NCBI GenBank assembly: GCA_937928385.1
Contig: CALEZD010000087.1
Coordinates: 1 to 22,899 of the forward strand
Direction: 5' to 3'
Length of the DNA stretch: 22,899 nucleotides
Source of the DNA: an uncultured Bacteroidota bacterium
Lineage (GTDB): Bacteria; Bacteroidota; Bacteroidia; Chitinophagales; Chitinophagaceae
Below the pieces are notes generated by a model. It made no database searches. It saw only the letters and a program-made list of their open reading frames with translations, and was not told the origin of the DNA. Made by a program: the position numbers and the translations under genes. Of this stretch, positions 7,160 to 14,770 are shown one piece after another. Positions within the stretch are counted from its first letter, which is position 1, and every line of letters starts with the position of its first letter.

Positions 7160-7948
7160 ATGGAAACCAATAAAATCTTACAAGCAGATTATTTAGACAT
7201 CCTCTTCGACAACCGTAACAAACAATACGGCAGCTATGCACTGAGGAAATACCAGGACAAGCGTATGGTGCAAGCCTTCCTGTGGCTGACGGGTTTGATA
7301 CTCTCTTTTGGTATATGGACATTTATAGGTAAGGGAGAAGAGGACATTATTGAAAAGTTTGACAAGCCTCACACTATTTACTGTCCGATGACGCCTGATG
7401 TTAAACCAGCAATCCCCGAACCACCTACCCCACCTGAGCCACCTGCAGCCAAGCCAACGGTACAAAACACAATACCTACTATAAAACCCGATGAATTAGT
7501 AACTGTAGCACCACTACCTGTAGATAGCTTTGCTGGCATTGATTCCGGGCCATCTACAAATAAGGGCACACCCGGCGGAACGACAGTAGCAACTACAACT
7601 AAGACAGGCAACGGTACCGGCCCCGCTACACCACCCGCACCCGTTGTAGTAGATTACAGCGAAGTAATGCCCGCTTTTGACGGTGATTTGTATGCTTTTC
7701 TAAACAAGACTTTAAAATATCCTCGCCAGGCGGTGCTGGCGGGTGTGGAAGGCCGGGTGATTGTACAGTTTATAGTAAACGAAGACGGGCGTATCAGTAA
7801 TGCGCAAGTAATACGTGGGATAGGTGGCGGTTGCGATGAGGAGGCACTGCACGTAGTTAACGCCATGCCCGCATGGAAGCCGGGTGTACACAATGGCAGG
7901 GCTGTGAAAGTGAACTTTAAACTGCCCATTAATTTCAAGCTGCAGTGA
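7160..7948 (+). CDS. TonB family energy transducer
   Basis: A 262-aa TonB-like protein. TonB proteins pass proton-motive energy from ExbB/ExbD in the inner membrane to outer-membrane receptors that import iron chelates, vitamins or glycans. Residues 1-36 form a cytosolic head (ILFDNRNKQYGSYALRKYQ, typical of Bacteroidota TonB proteins). Residues 37-56 are one membrane helix. Residues 78 to about 170 are a Pro/Thr/Gly-rich periplasmic linker (PEPPTPPEPPAAKPT). Residues about 175-262 are the TonB C-terminal domain (YPRQAVLAGVEGRVIVQFIV, GCDEEALHVVNAMPAWKPG, VKVNFKLPINF). No exbB, exbD or receptor gene is in the window, so its partners lie elsewhere. The head and domain order make the call firm; which of the organism's TonB paralogues it is remains unknown. 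Confidence 0.93.
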   Translation: METNKILQADYLDILFDNRNKQYGSYALRKYQDKRMVQAFLWLTGLILSFGIWTFIGKGEEDIIEKFDKPHTIYCPMTPDVKPAIPEPPTPPEPPAAKPTVQNTIPTIKPDELVTVAPLPVDSFAGIDSGPSTNKGTPGGTTVATTTKTGNGTGPATPPAPVVVDYSEVMPAFDGDLYAFLNKTLKYPRQAVLAGVEGRVIVQFIVNEDGRISNAQVIRGIGGGCDEEALHVVNAMPAWKPGVHNGRAVKVNFKLPINFKLQ

Positions 7949-7985
7949 CTTTACCATTTTATTGACAAAAAACTTACATTTTATC

Positions 7986-8015
7986 ATAGACGTTTCGCAC
8001 GATTATTGCGTCTAT
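7986..8015. other. Inverted repeat downstream of tonB
   Basis: ATAGACG (7986-7992) and CGTCTAT (8009-8015) form a 7-bp stem with a 16-base loop, 37 bp after the tonB stop. No T run follows. It precedes a stretch (about 8018-8040) that resembles the sequence around the tonB start codon. Confidence 0.45.
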
Positions 8016-8168
8016 ACTATTAAACGATGTGTTATGGACAGGAACAGGATTATATGGACCCAGTACAATTTATTCCGGGATACATACAGGTGGTTCAGTA
8101 TATGGACACGTACTGCTAAATACTACCCTTCGCCCGTATTTGTTATGTAAAGGCAGGAAATGTATTTG

Positions 8169-8176
8169 TAGTTTTG
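8169..8176 (+). promoter_or_regulatory. -7 box of the PdeM-like gene
   Basis: TAGTTTTG fully matches TAnnTTTG and ends only seven bases before ATG 8184. If used, transcription would begin at or just before the start codon, giving a leaderless or nearly leaderless mRNA. No convincing -33 element is seen. Confidence 0.45.
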
Positions 8177-8183
8177 CAGGCAC

Positions 8184-8822
8184 ATGCTGCCAATAACGAT
8201 ACAAGGCGAAGTACTGCACCTGTTGCCCGAAAAGGCCATATACTGGCCGGCAGAGCATACACTTATCCTTTCAGACCTGCATTGGGGCAAAACAGCACAT
8301 TTCCGCAAAAACGGTATAGCCATACCCGCCCACACACAATATGCCGATGAGGCAAAGCTATCGGCACTGGTAAAAACGCACCATATTGAGCGATTAGTGA
8401 TAGCGGGCGATATGTTTCACAGCACACAGAATAGAGAGGTGGATAATTTTTCGAATTGGCGTACACAGCACAAGCAGCTTTCTATAGACCTGGTACTGGG
8501 CAATCATGATATACTGGAAAAAACAATCTATACTTCGTACGGCATCATACTGCACGAAGAATTGCTGGATGCGGGCCCGTTTATGTTCAGCCACGACGAA
8601 CTGCATACAGCTGATAAATTTTACATACATGGACATATCCACCCATCTTTCAGCATAAGTGGCAAGGGCAGAACCAGTATGAGACTGGCCTGTTATTGCA
8701 TGAATGATGAAAAAATGGTGTTGCCTTCGTTTGGGAGTTTTACCGGCAGCCATAGAATAACCGCCAGTACATACAGGCATATATATGTAATAGCAGAAGA
8801 TGAAGTGATACAATGGCAGTGA
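8184..8822 (+). CDS. pdeM: PdeM-like metallophosphoesterase (ligase-associated DNA damage response endonuclease)
   Basis: A 212-aa calcineurin-like phosphoesterase of the PdeM type. The metal ligands appear in order: LSDLHWGK (Asp31, His33), AGDMFHS (Asp76), GNHD (Asn107, His108), FSHDE (His137) and HGHIHP (His149-His153). The N-terminus (LHLLPEKAIYWPAEHTLILSDLHWGK) is characteristic of this subfamily, which usually sits beside an ATP-dependent DNA ligase, an Lhr-type helicase and a nuclease. Those partners are absent from this window, so the DNA-repair role rests on family similarity alone. ATG 8184 is the first in the frame and gives the usual N-terminus. There is no signal peptide; the enzyme is cytosolic. 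Confidence 0.87.
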   Translation: MLPITIQGEVLHLLPEKAIYWPAEHTLILSDLHWGKTAHFRKNGIAIPAHTQYADEAKLSALVKTHHIERLVIAGDMFHSTQNREVDNFSNWRTQHKQLSIDLVLGNHDILEKTIYTSYGIILHEELLDAGPFMFSHDELHTADKFYIHGHIHPSFSISGKGRTSMRLACYCMNDEKMVLPSFGSFTGSHRITASTYRHIYVIAEDEVIQWQ

Positions 8823-8897
8823 TATGCACATAAATCAACATCTGTAAGTTACACTGGCATATTCCCTTTTTATCAGATAATTTCCCGGTTTATTTGT

Positions 8898-8905
8898 TAG
8901 TTTTG
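8898..8905 (+). promoter_or_regulatory. -7 box of the leucine dehydrogenase gene
   Basis: TAGTTTTG fully matches TAnnTTTG, 21 bp before ATG 8927. The -33 region is not convincing. Confidence 0.5.
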
Positions 8906-8926
8906 CACCCTAATTTTTTCAAAAAC

Positions 8927-9997
8927 ATGCAATCTGTTTTTCAACACATGCAGCAACTGGAGCATGAGCAGGTGGTTTTCTGCCACGACCCTAAAAGCGG
9001 GCTCAATGCAATCATTGCTATACACAACACTACATTAGGCCCTGCACTGGGTGGTACACGTTTATGGAACTACGCCAGCCACGAAGAAGGTGTAATAGAC
9101 GCCCTGCGCCTGAGCCGCGGTATGACCTACAAAGCTGCCATCAGCGGACTGAACCTGGGTGGAGGTAAAGCGGTAATTATAGGCGACGCCTCTAAAATAA
9201 AATCGGAAGCGCTGTGGCGCAGGTACGGCAAGTTTGTCAACAGCCTGAACGGTAAATACATAACAGCCGAAGACGTGAACACATCTGCCCGCGATATGGA
9301 GTACATAGCCATGGAGACAGAGCATGTAACCGGTGTGCCTGAATATATGGGCGGTAGCGGCGACCCTTCGCCCTTCACCGCTTATGGTGTATTTGTAGGT
9401 ATGAAAGCATCTGCAAAAAAGGCATGGGGCCACGACGGACTCGAAGGCAAAAAAGTATTAGTGCAGGGCGTAGGCCATGTAGGCCAGTACTTAGTAGGCC
9501 ACTTAGTAGAAGCGGGTGCCGAAGTGTTCATTGCCGACATCAGCGAAGTAAAACTGAAACAAACGACGGAGAAGTTCCAGAAAGTGAAGGTGATTAACAA
9601 CAACGACATCTTCAATATGGATATGGACATCTACGCACCATGTGCACTGGGCGCTACTGTAAATACCGACAGCATATCTAAAATGAAATGCCAGGTAATA
9701 GCAGGCGCTGCCAACAACCAACTGGAAGCGGAAGATACGCACGGCCCGATGCTGGTAGAAAAAAGCATACTGTATGCGCCGGACTTCCTGATAAATGCAG
9801 GAGGACTTGTAAACGTGAGCGCAGAACTGGATGGCTACAACCGCGAGCGTGTACTGGGACAGGTAGAGCAGATATACGACCGTACACTGGAAATATTCCA
9901 ACTGAGTGAAACGGAGAAAGTGCATACACAGGCGGCTGCTATGAAGATAGCCCAGCGCAGGATAGATGCAATAGGCAGTGTGAAATCGAGGCTGTAA
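8927..9997 (+). CDS. Leucine dehydrogenase (Glu/Leu/Phe/Val dehydrogenase family)
   Basis: A 356-aa NAD-dependent amino-acid dehydrogenase that reversibly deaminates leucine and other branched-chain amino acids to 2-oxo acids. The N-terminal catalytic domain has the substrate loop GPALGGTRLW (38-47) and the Lys pair GMTYK (Lys69) and LGGGKAVI (Lys81), with Asp116 in TAEDVNTS. The C-terminal Rossmann domain has VQGVGHVGQYL (179-189, GxGxxG). Length and motifs suit leucine dehydrogenase better than the larger glutamate dehydrogenases. ATG 8927 gives the usual start; the frame is open 33 bp further upstream, but that stretch overlaps the -7 box. The gene is monocistronic, with its own promoter-like box and a strong terminator. 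It may supply branched-chain precursors for iso-fatty acids, which are abundant in this phylum (inference). Confidence 0.92.
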   Translation: MQSVFQHMQQLEHEQVVFCHDPKSGLNAIIAIHNTTLGPALGGTRLWNYASHEEGVIDALRLSRGMTYKAAISGLNLGGGKAVIIGDASKIKSEALWRRYGKFVNSLNGKYITAEDVNTSARDMEYIAMETEHVTGVPEYMGGSGDPSPFTAYGVFVGMKASAKKAWGHDGLEGKKVLVQGVGHVGQYLVGHLVEAGAEVFIADISEVKLKQTTEKFQKVKVINNNDIFNMDMDIYAPCALGATVNTDSISKMKCQVIAGAANNQLEAEDTHGPMLVEKSILYAPDFLINAGGLVNVSAELDGYNRERVLGQVEQIYDRTLEIFQLSETEKVHTQAAAMKIAQRRIDAIGSVKSRL

Positions 9998-10019
9998 ACT
10001 GGTAGAATTATAAATATTT

Positions 10020-10056
10020 AAGATGCTGTCTCAATGGTTGAGACAGCATCTTTTTT
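10020..10056 (+). terminator. Strong intrinsic terminator after leucine dehydrogenase
   Basis: AAGATGCTGTCTCAA (10020-10034), loop TGG, TTGAGACAGCATCTT (10038-10052) is a perfect 15-bp stem followed by more T, reaching 10056, and then a further T-rich stretch. It lies 22 bp after the stop codon. Confidence 0.93.
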
Positions 10057-10208
10057 ATTGTTTTTGTTTGTTGTCTCGTTCACTAATTCAGATGGACTTT
10101 TCAGCATGGGTTTAGGTGACAATCTGTTTGAGTGATTTAATCCAAGTAAGAGTTTATAAATCGTTAAATGCTCTGATTCCTTATCGAATACATTGATGTG
10201 CTTATCAA

Positions 10209-11093
10209 CTACTGATACAGGTAGGTGAATGATTGTATCGTTTGTCCGTTATGAGCCACATTGATAAAATACATTCCGGGCTGTTCATTAGAAATATCTA
10301 CCTGGTTTTGATGGCTACTGATAACCATGCGAGCTATGTGCCGTCCCGAAGCATCGAAAACATTTACCGTATAATGCTCCGGGTTCTTATGGCGCGAGGC
10401 TATGGTGATGATACCATTTCCGGGATTGGGGTAGATATTCAGGGCTTCCCGCTGGCGGAGGGTGTTCTCTACATCCAGTCCCTTAGGCGCAAACCGGTAT
10501 ATAACGCCATTGGCAGGCTCACCGGATAAATAAACATATCCTGTATCGGCAATGGGAGACGCAGGTGGGCCCTTTAGCTGTTGACCCCGGAAGCCGACCG
10601 CAGGCCCACCATTTTGATAGTAGTAGGAGAAGTCGGGATTATTAACCACTATATTTCCATAATGCATCTCGACAACGCCATCCTTTTCATATATCCACAA
10701 TTGAAAATTCGTAAAATCCGAGCTGCTAAAATCATGGCCAAATTTCGTGTCTTTGAATTCTATTATTACCAGGCGGTCACCCGGTGCGCCCGTTATAGTG
10801 TAATGCTGTTTGCCATTGATCATTTCTGCATAGAATGCATCGGCTTCCGAACCAGGAACACCCAGGCTTACAGTTCCATACGTGTTGATGTAAAGAGTAT
10901 CATTTCTAAACCCGTTCAGCTCCACATCAAACCCCAGGGCCAGGGTGTCATAAAATTTATTTCCAGGCATAATTTCCGTACTTCCGGTAATACCGGTATA
11001 AGTACCGTTTGACATACTGAAGTTGTATTTAGACTGTGTGTAGGCAACATGTGTAGCTGCCAGTAATGTAATAGTGAGTAAAGCTTTTTTCAT
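10209..11093 (-). CDS. Secreted protein with T9SS type A sorting domain
   Basis: A 294-aa exported protein. Residues 1-20 (MKKALLTITLLAATHVAYTQ) are a signal peptide, which fixes ATG 11093; the 17 residues upstream in the frame are not part of it. The middle (about 21-215) is a beta-rich region with no recognised catalytic site (DTLALGFDVELNG, LQLWIYEKDGVVEMHYGN-like strands). The last 75 or so residues are a Por-secretion tail: LNIYPNPGNGIITI, YTVNVFDASGRHIARM, QVDISNEQPGMYFINV. This domain targets cargo to the T9SS and is normally cut off and exchanged for surface anchoring. The activity is unknown. The gene points away from miaB across a 266-bp divergent region. Confidence 0.88.
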   Translation of the reverse strand: MKKALLTITLLAATHVAYTQSKYNFSMSNGTYTGITGSTEIMPGNKFYDTLALGFDVELNGFRNDTLYINTYGTVSLGVPGSEADAFYAEMINGKQHYTITGAPGDRLVIIEFKDTKFGHDFSSSDFTNFQLWIYEKDGVVEMHYGNIVVNNPDFSYYYQNGGPAVGFRGQQLKGPPASPIADTGYVYLSGEPANGVIYRFAPKGLDVENTLRQREALNIYPNPGNGIITIASRHKNPEHYTVNVFDASGRHIARMVISSHQNQVDISNEQPGMYFINVAHNGQTIQSFTYLYQ

Positions 11094-11330
11094 AATTATT
11101 AATTTTTGTTCAAATATCTTTTTTGGGTAGCTAATTACTCTCACCCATTTGGGGTGAAAAACCTTTAACTAATTTTAAATGACACTGTTATGACGGGTTG
11201 CGCATCCTTATCTTTAATTCAGAGGCTGTAATAAGCGCCCTAAAAAAAACCGTATGGGCAGACGCTTTCCGCACCTGCCATTTTTGCCATATTAACGCTT
11301 CGTTATCATGGTAAAGCCATAGAAAGCCCC

Positions 11331-11338
11331 TATCTTTG
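11331..11338 (+). promoter_or_regulatory. -7 box of the miaB cluster
   Basis: TATCTTTG fully matches TAnnTTTG, 21 bp before ATG 11360. It is a good candidate for the promoter of the whole cluster from miaB onward. No clear -33 element is seen. Confidence 0.5.
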
Positions 11339-11359
11339 CCCACCACAGAATCGGAAAAT

Positions 11360-12814
11360 ATGGCAGACATCCTTGAAAAGGTGATTGAAGAAAACAGGCA
11401 GGGAGAGGCGTACGCCCCCTTTGCCGCAGACCCTAATGCATACACTAAAAAATTCTATATAGAAAGCTACGGTTGCCAGATGAACTTCAGCGACAGCGAA
11501 ATAGTGGCTTCCATTTTACACGAGCAGGGTTTTGGCGCTACGGGCAATTATACCGAGGCCGACCTGGTACTCATCAACACCTGCTCCATCCGCGAGAAGG
11601 CAGAACAAACCGTACGCAACCGGCTGAAAACATTCAGGCAGGTGAAAGAAGACAGGCCGGGTATGCTGATAGGCGTGCTGGGCTGTATGGCGGAGCGGTT
11701 GAAGGCAAAATTCCTGGAAGAAGAAAAACTGGTAGATATAGTAGTGGGCCCTGATGCCTACCGCAGCCTGCCGGCATTGGTGATGGAAGCCGAAACAGGA
11801 CAAAAATCGGTAAACGTACTACTGAGCCGTGAAGAGACCTATGCGGATATTTCGCCCGTGCGCTTGGACAGCAACGGTGTAACCGCCTTTGTGAGCATTA
11901 TGCGCGGCTGCAACAATATGTGTACTTTCTGCGTAGTGCCTTTTACCCGTGGCCGCGAGCGCAGCCGCGATGCGGTGAGTATCGTAAATGAATGTAAAGA
12001 TTTGTTTGAGCGGGGATTCAGGGAAGTGACTTTATTGGGGCAGAATGTGGATAGTTATTACCATACTTCAAATAATGAAGACGGTAGCCTGGAGGAGGTG
12101 ACCTTTGCCAGGCTAATGGAGATGGTGGCGCAGATTTCGCCATTGTTGCGGGTACGTTTCAGCACATCGCACCCTAAGGATATTACCGATGATGTACTGC
12201 ATACCATGGCTAAGTACCACAATATTTGCGAGTACATACACCTGCCCGTACAGAGCGGCAACACGCGTATACTGCAACTGATGAACCGTACTTATACGCG
12301 CGAATGGTACTTGAGTAAGGTGAAACGCATCCGCGAAATAATGCCCGGCTGCGGGTTGAGCACGGATGTCATCAGTGGCTTCTGCACAGAGACGGAAGAT
12401 GACCATAAAGATACGCTGGACCTGATGGAGCAATGCCGATTTGATATGGCCTATATGTTCTCGTACAGCGAGCGCCCCGGCACACTGGCTGCACGCCGCT
12501 ATACAGATGATGTGCCCGAAGAAGTGAAGAAGCGCAGGTTAACGGAAATCATCAACCTGCAGAATACACATTCGCGCGAGAGCTATAAAAACGACATAGG
12601 CAAAACCTTTGAAATATTAATAGAGGGTGATAGCAAGAAAAGTAAAAACGACTGGTGCGGCCGCAACAGCCAGAACAAAATGACTGTTTTCCCAAAGGGT
12701 GATTACCAACTGAAAAAGGGAGACTATGTGATGGTGCAAGTGAATGATGCTACATCGGCCACATTGCTGGGGGAGATAGTACCCCCTGCCCCTAAAGGGG
12801 AGATTGTTTATTAG
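11360..12814 (+). CDS. miaB: tRNA-2-methylthio-N6-dimethylallyladenosine synthase MiaB
   Basis: A 484-aa radical-SAM methylthiotransferase that adds the 2-methylthio group to i6A37 of tRNAs reading UNN codons. The N-terminal domain has the three Cys of the auxiliary 4Fe-4S cluster: YGCQMN (Cys39), NTCSIREKA (Cys75) and GVLGCMAER (Cys109). The radical-SAM motif MRGCNNMCTFCVVPFTRGRE gives Cys184, Cys188 and Cys191. A TRAM domain closes the protein (about 412-478, IGKTFEILIEGDSKKS to TLLGEIV). ATG 11360 is chosen because the family's N-terminus follows and because the frame's earlier TTG overlaps the -7 box. It heads a same-strand cluster; the stop lies 7 bp before the toxin-antitoxin pair. Confidence 0.96.
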   Translation: MADILEKVIEENRQGEAYAPFAADPNAYTKKFYIESYGCQMNFSDSEIVASILHEQGFGATGNYTEADLVLINTCSIREKAEQTVRNRLKTFRQVKEDRPGMLIGVLGCMAERLKAKFLEEEKLVDIVVGPDAYRSLPALVMEAETGQKSVNVLLSREETYADISPVRLDSNGVTAFVSIMRGCNNMCTFCVVPFTRGRERSRDAVSIVNECKDLFERGFREVTLLGQNVDSYYHTSNNEDGSLEEVTFARLMEMVAQISPLLRVRFSTSHPKDITDDVLHTMAKYHNICEYIHLPVQSGNTRILQLMNRTYTREWYLSKVKRIREIMPGCGLSTDVISGFCTETEDDHKDTLDLMEQCRFDMAYMFSYSERPGTLAARRYTDDVPEEVKKRRLTEIINLQNTHSRESYKNDIGKTFEILIEGDSKKSKNDWCGRNSQNKMTVFPKGDYQLKKGDYVMVQVNDATSATLLGEIVPPAPKGEIVY

Positions 12815-12821
12815 GAATTTT

Positions 12822-13139
12822 ATGATAGCGCTGATAAAAAATAAACTAAAGGAAATACAGGATGTTTGCAAAGAGCATCATGTACTCTCTTTATACCTTA
12901 TAGGCAGTGCCGCTAAGGAGGAAAAGGATTTTTCTCCCGACAGCGATGTTGATTTCCTGTACCGTTTTGATAAAAGTAATATCGGCGAAATGGACTATGC
13001 TGACTATTATTTCGGGCTACTATTTAAGTTGCAGGAACTATTGAACAGAAAAGTAGACCTGGTACCTGAAGAAAAATTAAAAAATCCATTTTTCATGGAA
13101 AGTATTAATAAGAATAAATTGAAAATATATGAATCCTGA
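12822..13139 (+). CDS. mntA: MntA-type antitoxin (minimal nucleotidyltransferase)
   Basis: A 105-aa MNT-fold nucleotidyltransferase. The motif GS-x10-DxD is exact: Gly28-Ser29, ten residues, then Asp40 and Asp42 (GSAAKEEKDFSPDSDVDF); a third Asp is likely Asp79 in RKVDLV. In characterised pairs MntA adds AMP units to a Tyr of the HepT toxin and so silences it. ATG 12822 is chosen; six codons upstream in the frame start inside miaB. Its stop overlaps the hepT start by 11 bp, as expected for a coupled pair. The sequence is distinctly AT-rich (12 G/C of 60 at 13081-13140, against 32 of 60 at 12301-12360 in miaB), which suggests recent acquisition. Confidence 0.88.
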   Translation: MIALIKNKLKEIQDVCKEHHVLSLYLIGSAAKEEKDFSPDSDVDFLYRFDKSNIGEMDYADYYFGLLFKLQELLNRKVDLVPEEKLKNPFFMESINKNKLKIYES

Positions 13140-13470
13140 ACAGTACAAATTTTTGTATGACATTTCAGATTCTATAGGTGCTATTGAATCGTATTTGACC
13201 GGGGTAAAATCTGTAGGGGACTATAAGCAAGACCACAAAACCATTGATGCTGTTGAAAGAAGGCTTGCAATTATTGGCGAAGCGTTGTGGAAAGCTGATA
13301 AAATAGAGAACTTAGTTGCTATCACTAACAAAACTAAAATAATCGGCCTCAGGCACATATTAGTTCACGATTATGATTTAATAGATGATGAGGCAATCTG
13401 GACGATATGTAAAAAATATCTCCCGATACTTAAACAAGAAATAGCGAATATTTTACCAAATAATAAATAG
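13129..13470 (+). CDS. hepT: HepT-like ribonuclease toxin (DUF86)
   Basis: A 113-aa all-helical HEPN-family protein (DUF86). The catalytic RNase motif R-x4-H-x-Y is intact as Arg75-HILV-His80-Asp-Tyr82 (GLRHILVHDYD), so the toxin should be active unless silenced. HepT proteins form dimers that cut RNA, and Tyr82 is the residue expected to be AMPylated by MntA. The gene overlaps mntA by 11 bp and ends 26 bp before the sigma-54 activator. It shares the AT-rich composition of mntA. Most likely a stability or phage-defence module; chromosome position alone does not say which. Confidence 0.88.
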   Translation: MNPEQYKFLYDISDSIGAIESYLTGVKSVGDYKQDHKTIDAVERRLAIIGEALWKADKIENLVAITNKTKIIGLRHILVHDYDLIDDEAIWTICKKYLPILKQEIANILPNNK

Positions 13471-13496
13471 TCCCGTACTTATGGGATTTGGGTAAT

Positions 13497-14753
13497 ATGG
13501 AATTACAAAGCATTAAAAACAGGTTTGGGATAATAGGCAATGCGCCGGCGCTGAACCATGCATTGAGCACTGCGGCACAGGTGGCCAATACCGACCTGTC
13601 GGTACTGATAGTAGGTGAAAGCGGTGTGGGTAAAGAAGCCTTTTCCAACATCATACACGCGCTATCTTCGCGCAAGCATAATCCTTTTATAGCCGTCAAC
13701 TGCGGCGCAATACCCGAGGGTACTATTGACAGTGAATTGTTCGGGCATGAGAAAGGCTCTTTTACAGGAGCGGTTGACAGCCGCAAGGGATATTTTGAAA
13801 CCGTAAACGGCGGCACCATTTTCCTGGATGAAATAGGCGAACTGCCCATAGGCACACAGGCACGTTTGCTGCGAGTGCTGGAATCCGGTGAGTTTATCCG
13901 AGTGGGTTCCTCCAAAGTGCAGAAGACAGATGTGCGGATAATAGCCGCTACTAATAAAGACCTGCTGGAATTTGCACTGAGCGGAAAATTCAGGGAAGAC
14001 TTGTATTACCGTTTGAGTACCGTACCCATCCGCGTGCCATCGTTGCGCGACAGGAAAGAAGATGTCCCCCTGCTGTTCCGCAAGTTTGCCACCGATTTTG
14101 CTGAGCGCTACCGTACACAATCTATACAGTTATCGCCGGAGGCACAGCAAATGCTGGTGAACTATCCCTGGCCTGGCAATGTGCGCGAACTGAAAAATAT
14201 AGCCGAACAATTATCCGTACTCAGTACAGAAAAAGAAATTACAGCCGAAACATTGCGCAATGTATTGCCCAGCGGGGCTTCGTCGCGAAGCCTGGCGCTG
14301 ATACAACCTGCAGGTATACCCATACCCAGCCCGTTGGCAGGCGGCAGCCAGTACGACAGTACCACGGAGCGGGAAATATTATACAAGCTCTTCTTCGACC
14401 TGAAGAAGGACCTGACTGATATGAAAAAGATGCTGTATGAAATGAATGCAGGCCGTGGTTTTGCCACTCATGATACTGCAGATGGCATAGTACCCGCCTA
14501 CAGCCCCGCCGAGCCGCCTGTACCAACATACAGCACACCCGGCGCGCAGGGCCCCATAGTGATACATCATACAGATAGCATGTCCCATCATGAAGATGTG
14601 GAAGAAACCTTGCTGCTGGCAGACAGGGAAAAAGAATTTATAGTGAAGGCACTGAAAAAACACAAGGGCCGCAGGCGCGATGCAGCCAGCGAACTGGGCA
14701 TATCTGAAAGGACTTTGTACAGAAAAATTAAAGAATACGATATTCAAGAGTAA
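13497..14753 (+). CDS. Sigma-54-dependent AAA+ transcription activator without receiver domain
   Basis: A 418-aa bacterial enhancer-binding protein. It begins almost at once with the AAA+ domain: Walker A GESGVGKEA (40-48), the sigma-54 contact loop GSFTGA (87-92, normally GAFTGA), Walker B GGTIFLDEIGE (105-115), the Arg-containing GKFREDLYYRL (163-173) and WPGNVREL (225-232). A Pro/Ser-rich linker with a helical segment (about 260-365) leads to a Fis-type helix-turn-helix (about 380-415, GRRRDAASELGISERTLYRK). No response-regulator, GAF or PAS domain precedes the AAA+ domain, so control must come by another route, perhaps expression level or a partner protein. ATG 13497 is the best start, 26 bp after hepT. 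lptE follows after 17 bp. Targets are unknown. Confidence 0.93.
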   Translation: MELQSIKNRFGIIGNAPALNHALSTAAQVANTDLSVLIVGESGVGKEAFSNIIHALSSRKHNPFIAVNCGAIPEGTIDSELFGHEKGSFTGAVDSRKGYFETVNGGTIFLDEIGELPIGTQARLLRVLESGEFIRVGSSKVQKTDVRIIAATNKDLLEFALSGKFREDLYYRLSTVPIRVPSLRDRKEDVPLLFRKFATDFAERYRTQSIQLSPEAQQMLVNYPWPGNVRELKNIAEQLSVLSTEKEITAETLRNVLPSGASSRSLALIQPAGIPIPSPLAGGSQYDSTTEREILYKLFFDLKKDLTDMKKMLYEMNAGRGFATHDTADGIVPAYSPAEPPVPTYSTPGAQGPIVIHHTDSMSHHEDVEETLLLADREKEFIVKALKKHKGRRRDAASELGISERTLYRKIKEYDIQE

Positions 14754-14770
14754 TTTAGCGCACCGGAAAT

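Noticed and set aside
7962..8150. 62-codon frame after tonB, with an internal ATG at 8034
   Set aside because: No domain, signal peptide or TonB likeness in any of the three frames. The shared leader sequence is noted as a finding, but coding is not supported.
2872..11093. A T9SS gene locus
   Set aside because: Only cargo proteins with sorting domains are present; no gld, spr or por machinery genes are seen.
11188..11445. 85-codon frame on the minus strand over the miaB promoter and start
   Set aside because: It is antisense to the well-supported miaB N-terminus and has no recognisable features; most likely a shadow.
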